A stretch of DNA of 64,000 bases. Source: Lachnospiraceae bacterium. Its GTDB lineage: Bacteria; Bacillota; Clostridia; Lachnospirales; Lachnospiraceae. A model generated the notes under the pieces. The model worked only from the letters and a program-made list of their open reading frames with translations, was not told the origin of the DNA and made no database searches. The stretch is taken from contig JAAUZK010000043.1 of NCBI GenBank assembly GCA_014804655.1, forward strand, positions 1-64,000, written 5' to 3'. How positions within the stretch are numbered: the first letter of the stretch is position 1; every line of letters starts with the position of its first letter. Positions 9,197 to 18,805 of the stretch are shown piece after piece. A program made the position numbers and the translations under genes.

Positions 9197-12100
9197 TTAG
9201 CCTGCCAGCAACTCCAACAATTCCTCCTTCGTAAAGCTTCCGCTGCCCAGATCTTCGCCGGAGAGTACCTGCTCCGCAAGTTCCTTCTTTCGCGCCTGTA
9301 GCTTCAGGATATTTTCTTCTATCGTATCCTTCATGATCAGCTTATAGACATTCACCACATTCGTCTGTCCGATCCGGTGAGCTCTGTCGGTGGCCTGATT
9401 CTGTACCGCCAGATTCCACCATGGGTCAAAATGAATGACGATATCCGCGGCAGTCAGATTCAGCCCGGTTCCGCCCGCTTTCAGAGAGATACAAAACACA
9501 TTGGTTTCATCCCGGTTAAAGTTCTCGACCAGCTTCAGGCGCTGCTCCTTGGGCGTAGAGCCTGTGAGCACATAATAGGAAATCCCTTCTTCTTTCAGCT
9601 TTGCCTGTAAATTCTCCAGCATGGAGGTAAACTGTGAGAACAGAAGTACCTTGTGACCGCCCGCCACCGCGTTTTGGATCAAATCTATGCACATGGCGGA
9701 TTTGGCGGATGGGCTCTCGTAGTTCTCATAAATGAGCGCGGGATCGCAGCATAACTGCCTTAATTTGGTGAGCTCGGAAAGAATCTGTATCTTAGCTGTC
9801 TTAAATTCCTCATCGGACTGCTTGTCCAGCATCATGCGGATTCTCTGGACATGGGCATAGTAGAGTTTCTGCTGCTCACCCTCCATATTGGCGTACATGC
9901 ATTTTTCCAGTTTATCCGGCAGGTCGGTAAGGACGTCTTTTTTCAGTCTCCGCAGGATAAACGGCCTGACCATCTTCTGAAGTCTGTTCATGGCAGCTTC
10001 ATCCTGATTCTGAACGACAGGTATTTCAATTTCTGTACGGAAACGCTGATATCCGTACAGGAGCCCGGGCATGAGGTAGTCGAAAATACTCCAGAGCTCA
10101 CTCAGCCTGTTTTCGATCGGGGTTCCGGTGAGGGCAAAACGGCATTCTGATGCTATCATTTTGACCGCTCTTGCCGCCTGTGTATTGTGATTTTTAATAT
10201 ACTGTGCCTCGTCTATGATCTGGCAGAAAAAGGATATGCCTTCATAGGCTTCCAGATCTCTCTTTAGCAATTCATAGGAAGTGATCAAAATATCTCTGCT
10301 CTGTGCACCGCGTATGAGTTCCTGACGTTCGGCTGCGCTGCCTGTCACCATTTTGACGGGAAGCCCCGGTGCGAAGAGGGAGAACTCGTTTTTCCAGTTA
10401 AAAACAAGGGAGGCCGGGGTAACGATCAAAACGCGGCGGTTATCTGTGAACTTTGCCTCCAGATATTCTGACAGCAGAAAAGCAATGGTCTGCAGCGTCT
10501 TGCCCAGTCCCATATCATCGGCCAGTATGCCGCCGAAGCCATTGTGATACAGCGTCTTGAGCCATGTAAATCCGGTGACCTGATAGGGGCGTAAAGTGGA
10601 TTCCAGGCTTGCCGGCACTTCAAAATCATTCTCGTCAGCGGACTTCATATTCCGAATCAATTCCTGAAAAGCTTTGTTGCGGATGGTAGATACATCCCGC
10701 GACTCCTGAAGTTCATGATCCAGATAAAGGGATCTGTACTTGGGCAGCGTGACGGTTTCTTTGCGCAGCTGAGCATCCGTCAGGTTCAGATCCTGTCTGA
10801 GGTTCAGAAGTGTCTGAAGCCCTTCATCTTCTGCTAGGATAAAGCTGCCGTTTTTCAGTCGGAAGTATTTTTTCTTTCTGTCATATTTCGATAGGATTTC
10901 GATTAATTCTTCTCTGGACAGTTCATCGGTATGCATGGTCAACTCCAGCAAATCTTCCGATAAAGATACGCCCACTTCCACTTTACCGCTGTATACCACA
11001 CGGATTTTCTTCAAGGCGTCAGAGACGTATACATCACCCAGCGCCTGTAAACGCGGAATCCCTGCCGTGAGCAGTTCATAGATTTTATCTTCATCTCCGG
11101 CGATGACCATTGCATGCTCTTTTTCGTCATAAGCATTGCAGTAAGAAGCAACCGTGTTTCCGATCTGTATCTCCTTGACGGCATCCCGCCCGGAACGTTC
11201 TTCGTCTCTCGTATAGACCTCGAACTTTCTTTCACCGTAGACGGCATAGACCTTGCAGGTAATGAAATCTTTTTGCGGCGCGTCCAGATAGATTTCAAAG
11301 GAGACGGGCTCTACGCCATAATCGGATTCGTTAAAATCTATTCGTTCACACTCATAATGTTTCTCTAAGAGAGGCAGCAGTTCCCGGCAAAATACGGGAA
11401 TATCGCTTTTGTCAACATAGAACGCCGATCCCGGAAGTTCGGGAAGGCAGGATAGGAAGTCTTGAATCGGTGAGAGTTCTTCGGTGCTTTCCCGATAAAT
11501 CAGCCCGTCTTGAAAGGTAAAGACGGAGTGGGTGGCATAAAATGTGGTCAAGGGTGCGGGTTTTACTTCAATGCCGTCCCTCTTCCCCATGATCTGCATC
11601 CGTCGGGTTAACTTATTGTCTGTCTGATACCAGAGCTTTTCACCGAAACCGTTCAAATTGATCAGGACAGGGCTGTCTTTTAAAATGGCTAAAAGATCTT
11701 CGAAGTCTGCCCCGCTGAGAGGAATCTGGCGCAGTTTCGGAAATGCTGGCGTATAGGAGTAATAATCATATGTAACATAGCGGCTGCCGTTTTCGTATAG
11801 CCAGTTAAGGATAAATCTTACGATTCTTTGCGACAACGGCTCGAAAGCGCTCAGGGTATGGACAAATTTTAGTTTTTTGCCATAGGAATATTCTGTGCAG
11901 GATTCTACTTTTTTGGCGAAGTCAAACACATCCTTGAGGACATATCGGGTGTCCATACCTATCTTAAATTCCACAGAGGCGTTATTGTCGCTGCATGTGA
12001 AATGAGGTTCCAGAGATACCTTTTCATAAGGTGTATCCTGCATTAAGGGGAGGGTGGATTTTATTCTCTGGCGCCTGAGCAAATCTTTGATGACCGGAGT

Positions 12101-12520
12101 TGTCTCCTTGGAGTGGGATCGGGGGAGAAAACGTCCGTTTTCAGTATCAATAAAGTTGGAGAGTCGGCGTTTCTGACCGGAAGAACCCGGCTCCTCTATA
12201 TAGTCAAAGATCGTCTGCTGCAAATCAAGGCGGCTTTCACACTCTAAGAGTACGGCAGCACAATGCTTACAGATGCCGTCATAGTTGTAGAAAGCGGGAC
12301 AGTCGCAGAAGCACTCGGACAGATCTTCATAAAATGTATTGTAGAAAAGTTCTACCTTGTATTTTTTTCTTCCGCTTCCCTGCACAACGGCCTTTATGAA
12401 AATTTCTTCGTCCTGCTCTTCGGACTGAAAAGTCAGTACTTTATTCTGCCGGAACAGTTCAAGGCCTCTGTTATAAATGGTGGGTCCGGTGATTTCTTTA
12501 ATGATCTGTTTATTCAGCAC
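9197..12520 (-). CDS. SWIM zinc-finger SNF2-family helicase
   Basis: 1107 residues, cytoplasmic. A SWIM zinc finger lies near residues 70-87 (CxC...CKHC). A long middle region follows (SNF2-associated bacterial domain), then a SNF2 ATPase with motif I DDMGLGKTLQT (about 670), motif II IIDEAQ (about 765), LTGTPIENRLSELWSIFD, and a C-terminal helicase lobe with VLLFSQFTSM, SLKAGGTGLNL and DRAHRIGQ. Family members are DNA translocases acting on protein-DNA complexes; the exact role is unknown. It uses a GTG start with AGAGGA about eight bases upstream. A single-gene transcription unit seems likely. Confidence 0.92.
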   Translation of the reverse strand: MLNKQIIKEITGPTIYNRGLELFRQNKVLTFQSEEQDEEIFIKAVVQGSGRKKYKVELFYNTFYEDLSECFCDCPAFYNYDGICKHCAAVLLECESRLDLQQTIFDYIEEPGSSGQKRRLSNFIDTENGRFLPRSHSKETTPVIKDLLRRQRIKSTLPLMQDTPYEKVSLEPHFTCSDNNASVEFKIGMDTRYVLKDVFDFAKKVESCTEYSYGKKLKFVHTLSAFEPLSQRIVRFILNWLYENGSRYVTYDYYSYTPAFPKLRQIPLSGADFEDLLAILKDSPVLINLNGFGEKLWYQTDNKLTRRMQIMGKRDGIEVKPAPLTTFYATHSVFTFQDGLIYRESTEELSPIQDFLSCLPELPGSAFYVDKSDIPVFCRELLPLLEKHYECERIDFNESDYGVEPVSFEIYLDAPQKDFITCKVYAVYGERKFEVYTRDEERSGRDAVKEIQIGNTVASYCNAYDEKEHAMVIAGDEDKIYELLTAGIPRLQALGDVYVSDALKKIRVVYSGKVEVGVSLSEDLLELTMHTDELSREELIEILSKYDRKKKYFRLKNGSFILAEDEGLQTLLNLRQDLNLTDAQLRKETVTLPKYRSLYLDHELQESRDVSTIRNKAFQELIRNMKSADENDFEVPASLESTLRPYQVTGFTWLKTLYHNGFGGILADDMGLGKTLQTIAFLLSEYLEAKFTDNRRVLIVTPASLVFNWKNEFSLFAPGLPVKMVTGSAAERQELIRGAQSRDILITSYELLKRDLEAYEGISFFCQIIDEAQYIKNHNTQAARAVKMIASECRFALTGTPIENRLSELWSIFDYLMPGLLYGYQRFRTEIEIPVVQNQDEAAMNRLQKMVRPFILRRLKKDVLTDLPDKLEKCMYANMEGEQQKLYYAHVQRIRMMLDKQSDEEFKTAKIQILSELTKLRQLCCDPALIYENYESPSAKSAMCIDLIQNAVAGGHKVLLFSQFTSMLENLQAKLKEEGISYYVLTGSTPKEQRLKLVENFNRDETNVFCISLKAGGTGLNLTAADIVIHFDPWWNLAVQNQATDRAHRIGQTNVVNVYKLIMKDTIEENILKLQARKKELAEQVLSGEDLGSGSFTKEELLELLAG

Positions 12521-12712
12521 AGTGGGTTCCTCTTTTCTTAATGTATGCTAACACCAAATTATTTTATCATAAAATGCGACTTTTTACTGTAAAATTCTGA
12601 TTATCTGATTATCTAATAAAAAATACTTGGCGGTTTGTATTATGCTTATCTTAGCTTTGACTTCTGCGCCGCATCCTGCATAGAATAAAACAAAACACTT
12701 CAGGAATAATCT

Positions 12713-13852
12713 ATGGAAATTTATGTGGTAAAATCAGGAGATACTGTGGATTCTATTGCCGAGAGTCATGGAATCCCGGTATCTTCCGTTATTTATAACA
12801 ACCAGCTCGTCTATCCCTATGCTCTGGCTGTGGGGCAGGCGCTTCTTTTATCTTCGGGGGAGTCTTCGGAATCCTCTTATCCAGCTTGGGTAAACGGCTA
12901 TGCTTACCCCTTTATTCGGCAGGACGTTCTGGATGAGACACTTCCTTTTCTCTCTTCACTCTCGGTCTTTTCCTATGGCTTTACTACGGACGGAGATCTG
13001 ATCCCGCCGACAGTGGACGACTCCTTTATGATCGAAGCAGCGCTTATGTCAGGTGTACGCCCGGTGCTCACCCTGACGCCTCTCGGAGCTGACGGAAATT
13101 TCAATAACGCTCTGATCACTGCCGTGGTAAATGACCAGACTGCCAAAGACAACCTTCTCACCAATCTGCTCGCTACTGTTCAGGCAAAAGACTTCGGAGG
13201 TGTGGATATTGACTTTGAGTATATCCGCCCGGAGGATCGGATTCCCTTTGCTGACTTCGTGACGGATGTAAGGAATCTTCTTGCTCCTTATGGATATCAT
13301 GTGTCGGTGGCGCTGGCGCCCAAAACCTCTGACTCGCAGGCGGGGCTTCTATATGAGGGAAAAGATTACCGTCTGTTGGGAGAAGCGGCCGACAGCGTTC
13401 TGCTTATGACTTACGAATGGGGTTACACCTATGGTCCGCCTATGGCAGTGGCTCCCCTGAATAAAGTCCGGGAGGTGGTGGAATATGCTATCACCCGCAT
13501 TGCACCTTCTAAAATTGATCTGGGAATTCCGAACTATGGCTATGACTGGACCCTGCCCTTTGTACAGGGTTCTTCCCGGGCAACCACTGTCAGCAATCAG
13601 GAGGCGGTACGCATTGCAATAGAGAATGGCGTTCCCATACAGTTTGATGAGGTGGCTATGTCGCCCTTTTTCCGGTATGAAAAGGATGGGCAGCAGCACG
13701 AGGTATGGTTTGAAGATGTGAGAAGCTATCGGGAAAAGTTTTCCCTTGTGCCGACGTATGGTTTGCGGGGGATGGGATATTGGCAGATCATGCGGTTTTT
13801 CCGCCCGAACTGGCTGTTGCTTGAGGATACTTTCCGGATTCAGAAGCCGTGA
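12713..13852 (+). CDS. LysM-GH18 spore cortex-type glucosaminidase (SleL/YaaH-like)
   Basis: 379 residues. One N-terminal LysM (IYVVKSGDTVDSIAESHG, residues 3-50) is followed by a GH18 barrel. The catalytic signature GGVDIDFEY places the proton-donor Glu at residue 169. Family members (SleL, YaaH, YdhD) cleave N-acetylglucosaminyl bonds in spore cortex peptidoglycan during germination. There is no signal peptide, as usual for spore proteins delivered from the mother cell. The start ATG has AGGA seven bases upstream. This gene is one of the signs that the organism sporulates. Confidence 0.88.
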   Translation: MEIYVVKSGDTVDSIAESHGIPVSSVIYNNQLVYPYALAVGQALLLSSGESSESSYPAWVNGYAYPFIRQDVLDETLPFLSSLSVFSYGFTTDGDLIPPTVDDSFMIEAALMSGVRPVLTLTPLGADGNFNNALITAVVNDQTAKDNLLTNLLATVQAKDFGGVDIDFEYIRPEDRIPFADFVTDVRNLLAPYGYHVSVALAPKTSDSQAGLLYEGKDYRLLGEAADSVLLMTYEWGYTYGPPMAVAPLNKVREVVEYAITRIAPSKIDLGIPNYGYDWTLPFVQGSSRATTVSNQEAVRIAIENGVPIQFDEVAMSPFFRYEKDGQQHEVWFEDVRSYREKFSLVPTYGLRGMGYWQIMRFFRPNWLLLEDTFRIQKP

Positions 13853-13980
13853 TGGGTAGTGGAGGCAATCATATTTACAGACCCTATAGCCCGCTTTCGG
13901 AAAGTGTGTTATACTGTAACCAATCAAGCCTGTGATGGGTGATTGATGATAAAACGTTTTAGAATGAGGTGGCTGTGGAC

Positions 13981-14886
13981 ATGGAAGAGACAATGAAAGA
14001 CTATGAGAAGGAGCTGGAAGCATCTTTTCGTACAATTAATGAAGGCGATGTAATTAAGGGTACCGTGATCGATGTAAATGAGGAAGAAGTGACCTTAGAC
14101 CTCAGGTATTACACGCAGGGTATTATCAAGGCGGAAGACATGAGTAATGACCCTAATTTTTCCTTGATGGCAGATGTACATGAGGGTGATGTGATCGAGG
14201 CAACTGTAGTAAGGACAGACGACGGACAGGGAAATATTCTTCTATCACGTAAAGAGGCCAACTCTGTGCTGGCGTGGGATGTGCTTGAGGGTTACATGGA
14301 GGAAAAGAAGGATGTCAGCGTAAAGGTAAGCGAGGTTGTAAATGCCGGTGTTGTTGCTTATCTGGAAGGAATCAGAGGATTTATACCGGCTTCCCATCTG
14401 GATATTTCTTATGTAGAGAATCTGGAAGAGTATAAAGGAAAAACGCTGGATGTCAGAGTCATAACGGTCGATCGGGACAAGGAAAAACTGGTGCTCTCTG
14501 CGAGGGATATCTTGAGAGAAAGAGCGAAGGAAGAACATGACCACAAGGTTGCGATGATCGTTCCGGGGACGATTTTGGAAGGCACGGTAGAGAGTCTGCA
14601 GACTTACGGTGCATTCGTGGATTTAAAAGACGGCTTAAGCGGTCTGGTGCACATTTCCCAGATTTGCCAGAGGAGGATCAAGAAACCGTCTGAAGTACTT
14701 AAGGTTGGCGATAAGGTTAAAGTAAAGGTATTGAACACCAACGACGGTAAGATTTCATTGAGCATGAAGGCGATCGAAGAACAGCAGGCAGAGGAAATGG
14801 AGAACATAGACGTGAAGCAGTACGGTTCTTCCGAGAGTGTGGGAACCAGCCTTGGGGATTTGTTTGCGAAGCTGAATATTAAATAA
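13981..14886 (+). CDS. rpsA: Ribosomal protein S1-like RNA-binding protein
   Basis: 301 residues with three S1/OB domains. The first (EGDVIKGTVIDVNEEEVTLDL) starts near residue 20, the second covers the ASHLD/RVITVDRDKEKLVLSARD region, and the third (PGTILEGTVESLQTYGAFVDL to ISLSMKAI) is the most canonical. It probably helps mRNA docking on the ribosome. It is shorter than the six-domain proteobacterial S1, as usual in Firmicutes. The start at ATG 13981 follows GAGGTGG; GTG 13969 is an in-frame alternative. A strong hairpin terminator follows about 100 bases after the stop. Confidence 0.87.
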   Translation: MEETMKDYEKELEASFRTINEGDVIKGTVIDVNEEEVTLDLRYYTQGIIKAEDMSNDPNFSLMADVHEGDVIEATVVRTDDGQGNILLSRKEANSVLAWDVLEGYMEEKKDVSVKVSEVVNAGVVAYLEGIRGFIPASHLDISYVENLEEYKGKTLDVRVITVDRDKEKLVLSARDILRERAKEEHDHKVAMIVPGTILEGTVESLQTYGAFVDLKDGLSGLVHISQICQRRIKKPSEVLKVGDKVKVKVLNTNDGKISLSMKAIEEQQAEEMENIDVKQYGSSESVGTSLGDLFAKLNIK

Positions 14887-14984
14887 AAAAGAAAATAGGA
14901 GATGATTATAGGGAATCGTTTTGTATTGAATGGAATTTCTTATATTCCGTAACCTAATATAATTGTAGTTGTGATTTGAAGGAG

Positions 14985-15032
14985 TTGTTGCTTTGCGGAT
15001 GGTTGGCATCCGTAAAGCAGCAATTTGTTATT
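14985..15032 (+). terminator. Rho-independent terminator after the S1 gene
   Basis: 16-base arms at 14985-15000 and 15007-15022 (TTGCTTTGCGGAT paired with ATCCGTAAAGCAGCAA, with two G-U pairs) around a six-base loop, followed by a T-rich run. It may also stop transcription coming from the convergent XRE gene. Confidence 0.75.
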
Positions 15033-15053
15033 TTGTTTCTCTAGCCGAATTTG

Positions 15054-15941
15054 TCAATTCGCGGACTTTTCCCAAAGAAGCAGCTTGTGACGATTCGGGT
15101 CGCTTTCGTTGCTCGTGTATACAATCTTGGATACCGGAAGGCCGGGATCTCTTCCGAGCAGATCATTTTCCACAGCAAGACTTGAAACAAAACCTGTATA
15201 CCCATCCATTTGGTCCTGTTTATATTGTTGTGATACAGTCTCTACATATAGTTTTCTAAGGTCTGAATCCTGATTTTCATTTTGTGCACGATGTCCTGCG
15301 TACGATTCCATTGAATCAAACGATAGGTATTCTTTTTCGTAGCAATAAAATTGCACACAGGCAATCGTCGGATCTTCTTTGTCATACCAGTGACGCTCTA
15401 AAATGTCATAACGACTCGCTGCCTCGTCCCGGATGCGCAAATCCAGAAAAATAGTATTGTTTTTCTCTTCTACCGAAATGATCTCAATGTCCTCTTCGGA
15501 GAAAATATGTATGCTTTCTTTGTATATTTTCATTTGTTTCATATTGCTATATGTGCTCCAGGCTGCCGTTGCTGCCGCCAGAAGGATCAGGACTGTCAAC
15601 ATTATAGTCAGAATACGCAGAGCTCGCTTTTTCCGGTAAAATTCTTCCTGCACTCGCTCTTTCATAATAGCAAGTAATTCGGCAAGAAGCGTTTCAAATC
15701 CCTGTTCCCCGGTATCTCCCGCAATAACTGTCAGCTCTTCCACATCAAGAAGTACAGAAAGCGGAATATCCAGCTCCTGCGAGAGCGGTCCCAATAATTC
15801 TATATCCGGAAAACTGAGTGCGCGTTCCCACTTTGACACGGCCTTATCCGATATATGAAGGCGTGCTGCCAATTCCTTCTGTGTCATTCCTTTCTCTGTG
15901 CGGGATTCTTTCACACACTGTGCAAATTTCTGATGGTCCAT
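15054..15941 (-). CDS. XRE-family regulator with a membrane segment
   Basis: 295 residues. An N-terminal helix-turn-helix (residues 5-60: MTQKELAARLHISDKAVSKWERALSFPD) is followed by a Lys/Arg-rich stretch and one transmembrane helix near 108-127. The C-terminal part (about 165 residues) is extracytoplasmic and not recognised. This is a membrane-tethered one-component regulator, so the outside domain may sense a signal. Its targets may include the lipoprotein gene divergent from it (inference). Confidence 0.85.
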   Translation of the reverse strand: MDHQKFAQCVKESRTEKGMTQKELAARLHISDKAVSKWERALSFPDIELLGPLSQELDIPLSVLLDVEELTVIAGDTGEQGFETLLAELLAIMKERVQEEFYRKKRALRILTIMLTVLILLAAATAAWSTYSNMKQMKIYKESIHIFSEEDIEIISVEEKNNTIFLDLRIRDEAASRYDILERHWYDKEDPTIACVQFYCYEKEYLSFDSMESYAGHRAQNENQDSDLRKLYVETVSQQYKQDQMDGYTGFVSSLAVENDLLGRDPGLPVSKIVYTSNESDPNRHKLLLWEKSAN

Positions 15942-16121
15942 GGCATTTCCTCCTCAAATTTTGTTTCAGCATTCCCAATCCGTGATACAGTCGGGCAGTT
16001 GCTGTTTTCATAATCATTGTAGGCGCTAGGAGGAAAAAAAGACAACCGACTGTCAGTAGAATGGAGATAAAGCACGCTTTTCTATAGGTTTCAGCTATAC
16101 ATGTGAATAATATATAAGCAT

Positions 16122-16150
16122 TTGTTATTGGACGAACAAATCTATATAAT
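16122..16150 (+). promoter_or_regulatory. Predicted sigma-A promoter of the lipoprotein gene
   Basis: TTGTTA (16122-16127), a 17-base spacer and TATAAT (16145-16150). A small dyad TTTGTT...AACAAA overlaps the -35 and could be an operator for the divergent XRE regulator. It sits about 97 bases before the lipoprotein start, in the otherwise empty 15942-16246 gap. Confidence 0.6.
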
Positions 16151-16246
16151 AAAATATAAATAGGGAAGAGCGATTTCGCAAGTAAAAGATTAAGAGCGAT
16201 GGTGAGTGAAGATGGATGATAGAGAAAGCAGAAGTGGAGGCAGAGT

Positions 16247-16846
16247 ATGAGGAAACGAATTTGTATGGTACTGCTTGCTGCGGTGCTATTTACAATAACA
16301 GCCTGTGGAAACAGTGAAGAGAAACGAAATGTTAATACAGAGTCGGAAATCAGTATGTCTCAGCCTAATCCTCACTCCGAGAAAGTAGAAGAGTATGAAT
16401 CTGAAACAGAGACAGTACAACAAAATGAAATACAAACAGTGGCACAGCCGACAGAGGCTGTCCGGGAAAATGCAGAGCAGGAGGTAACAGATATGAAGAT
16501 GAAAGTGCAGGTTGGAGAGAGTGTTTTTACAGCAACGTTGGCGGATAATTCTTCCGTGGATGCGTTGAAGGAGCTGATGGGGGACGAACCGCTTACCTTG
16601 AATATGAGTGATTATGCCAATATGGAAAAAGGCGCGGATTTAGGGGTTACGCTGCCGCAGAACAATGAGCAGATGAATACGCAGGCGGGCGATATTATTC
16701 TGTATCAGGGCAGGACATTCGTCATCTATTATGATACTAATTCGTGGAGTTTGACACCCATTGGGAAAATTGACAATGTGGATGCGGAAGAGCTTCGAGA
16801 GGCGTTGGGAACCGGCGATGTTACGGTGACGCTGTCTCTTGAATAG
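16247..16846 (+). CDS. Lipoprotein with cyclophilin-like domain
   Basis: 199 residues. A lipoprotein signal (MRKRICMVLLAAVLFTITAC) has its lipobox Cys at residue 20, then a Ser/Glu/Gln-rich linker of about 65 residues. The C-terminal domain (about 85-199: VQVGESVFTATLADNSSV..., LGVTLPQN, GDIILYQGRTFVIYYD) matches the cyclophilin-like fold family seen in Lachnospiraceae. Members are thought to be extracytoplasmic; peptidyl-prolyl isomerase activity is not assured. It is monocistronic, with a predicted promoter at 16122-16150. Confidence 0.82.
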   Translation: MRKRICMVLLAAVLFTITACGNSEEKRNVNTESEISMSQPNPHSEKVEEYESETETVQQNEIQTVAQPTEAVRENAEQEVTDMKMKVQVGESVFTATLADNSSVDALKELMGDEPLTLNMSDYANMEKGADLGVTLPQNNEQMNTQAGDIILYQGRTFVIYYDTNSWSLTPIGKIDNVDAEELREALGTGDVTVTLSLE

Positions 16847-16924
16847 GGATCTGAAGGAATGTCAGAGGAGGCTTTGACTGCGTTGTCACTGGCCGTTCCG
16901 GTGCAGACAGTAATAATATTGCTG

Positions 16925-16960
16925 GTTTAAAAAAGTGTGTACATACACACTTTTTTAAAC
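16925..16960. repeat. Perfect 36-bp palindrome at the 3' end of the ATPase gene
   Basis: Two 17-base arms, GTTTAAAAAAGTGTGTA (16925-16941) and its exact complement (16944-16960), separated by two bases. It touches the stop codon of the minus-strand ATPase and can act as a terminator in both directions. The same TTTAAAAAAGTGTGT string reappears just upstream of the same gene at 18228-18242. Confidence 0.85.
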
Positions 16961-18211
16961 TAAGCTTCAAGACTGTGTTCATCTAAGAGAAAATACATGA
17001 TACCCATAGTTACAATTCCCTGCTCATCTCTACGCGGCTTAATGTGATCCTTGACAAGAATTATCTTCTTAAAAGAATCATTAACTTGCCTCAATGAATT
17101 TTGTTCCTGTTGTATTTTCTCAGGTGTATTCATAGTAAATGCTGATTGCAGATAATACTTTTTGCTTCCCCGTGAAGCAACAAAATCTATTTCGTACTGT
17201 TTTCTGATTGTTTTCCCGGCTTTGTTTTTGCTGTAACTTTCGACTACGCCTACATCGGCACGGTATCCTCTGTTTCTGAGCTCGTTATATATTATATTTT
17301 GCATTATATGATTTTCTTCGACTTGTCGAAACCCCAGTTTGGCATTTCGGATACCAACATCTTCGAAATAGTATTTGACCAATGAATTAATGTATTTCTT
17401 TCCCTTAACGTCGTATCTGACCGCTTTACTTATTAAAAAAGCGTCTTCAAGGTAATCGGCATATTTTTTTAAGGTAGCGCTGCTGATTTTTTTATTTTTT
17501 ACACCGGAGAATGTTTTGGACAGTTTCAGGGAATTGGTCAATGAACCTGTAGCAGAGGCCAAAATATTAATCAGTTCGTCCAGTTCTTCTTTATTACGAA
17601 TATGATGTCTGTCGATAATATCCGATAAATATACTGTTTGAAATAAGTGGGTCAGGTAATCTTCTTTTTCTTCGGGAGTTTTTCTGTTTAGTATAAACGG
17701 TAATCCGCCATACATCACATACTCATCCCATGCTTCTTCTTTACTTCCCTCATATGCAGACAAGTATTCTCTGAAATTTAGTGGATAAATACGAATTTCA
17801 TCTCCCCTTCCCCTAAATTCCGTGATAACATCTGAGGACAGAAATTTTGAGTTACTTCCGGTGACGTATACATCAGCGTTTTTATGTGCAGGAAAGAGTT
17901 CAGTACATCTTCGAAGTCATCCAAAAGCTGTACTTCATCCAGAATAATATAATAATCCTCGTCGTCAATAATTTTTCTTTCACATATTCCAACATGTTAT
18001 CCGGATCACGCAGTTTTGCATTGCTTCTGTCATCCAGCGCAATCTCAATAATGTGCGACGTGTCAACACCTTTTTCCAATAAATAACGATGGAATATGTT
18101 AAATAATAAATAAGATTTTCCGCAGCGTCTGACACCGGTAACAATTTTGATTAATCCGTTTTTCTCCCGGCTTATCAATTTTTCTAAATATAAATCTCTC
18201 CTGATATCCAT
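16960..18211 (-). pseudogene. AAA ATPase DUF4143, frameshifted twice
   Basis: One gene is readable across three frames. The N-terminal part (18211 to about 17976) has Walker A VTGVRRCGKSYLL. The middle part (about 17976-17883) has Walker B YYIILDEVQLLDDF. The C-terminal part (about 17883-16960) has VTGSNSKFLS, the DUF4143 body and a restriction-nuclease-like KQYEIDFVAS...KKYYLQ. Both frame changes fall in five-base T runs on the plus strand (17972-17976 and 17879-17883), and adding one base to each restores a full-length protein of about 417 residues. No other damage is visible. It is either a recent pseudogene or a sequencing homopolymer artefact. The flanks carry related palindromes. Confidence 0.8.
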
Positions 18212-18226
18212 AAGCGAGCATCCTTA

Positions 18227-18263
18227 TTTTAAAAAAGTGTGTGTATACACAAATATTTTAACT
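18227..18263. repeat. Imperfect palindrome upstream of the ATPase gene
   Basis: TTTTAAAAAAGTGTGTGTAT followed by ACACAAATATTTTAAC: an imperfect dyad sharing TTTAAAAAAGTGTGT with the perfect palindrome at 16925-16960. It lies about 16 bases upstream of the ATPase start, so it probably contains the promoter or operator. Confidence 0.6.
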
Positions 18264-18316
18264 AAACAGCATACAGAAATCAAATAAAATTTTTAATTTA
18301 ATCCAATACGGTACCC

Positions 18317-18649
18317 TCAGATTCTGTTCCGGGAACCCCATTCGCACATCCCGTCCAAAATAGGAATCAGAGATTTTCCGCGCTCGGTAAGACTGTACTC
18401 CACTTTCGGAGGAATCTGCGGATACTCCTCCCGATGAATCAGTCTGTCAGCCTCCAGTTCCTTTAAGGTAGAACTTAATGTTTTATAAGAGATATTACCG
18501 ATATACTTTTTCATTTCATTGAAACGGACGATTCCGAACTCCATTAAGGTGTAAAGAATCGTCATTTTATATTTCCCGTTAATCAGGGATAAGGTATAGC
18601 TAAAGCCTGTGTCGTTTAAGCATTCCTGAGAGATACAGCGCCCTTCCAT
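18317..18649 (-). CDS. HxlR-family transcriptional regulator
   Basis: 110 residues, winged helix. CISQECLNDTGFSYTLSLINGKYKMTILYTLMEFG with RFNEMKKYIGNISYKTLSSTLKELEADRLI and VEYSLTERG matches the HxlR/MarR-like DUF24 family. Cysteines at 5 and 10 could be redox sensors, as in related YodB/HypR regulators (inference). It is divergent from an FMN reductase gene. The 156-base gap carries several AAGTA/TACTT half-sites (near 18665, 18688 and 18710) that could be its operator. Confidence 0.9.
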   Translation of the reverse strand: MEGRCISQECLNDTGFSYTLSLINGKYKMTILYTLMEFGIVRFNEMKKYIGNISYKTLSSTLKELEADRLIHREEYPQIPPKVEYSLTERGKSLIPILDGMCEWGSRNRI

Positions 18650-18805
18650 TTTACACTCTCCTTTAAGTAAGTATATAACTCTAATATAAGTATCGCACCT
18701 GAATGTGCGTACTTGTTTTTGATTTAGTTTATGCTAGTATCATAGTATGAGCTGCAGAACAAGTCAAGGCAGTAAAAGATGGAAAAGCAAAGGAGTGCAT
18801 ATTGT

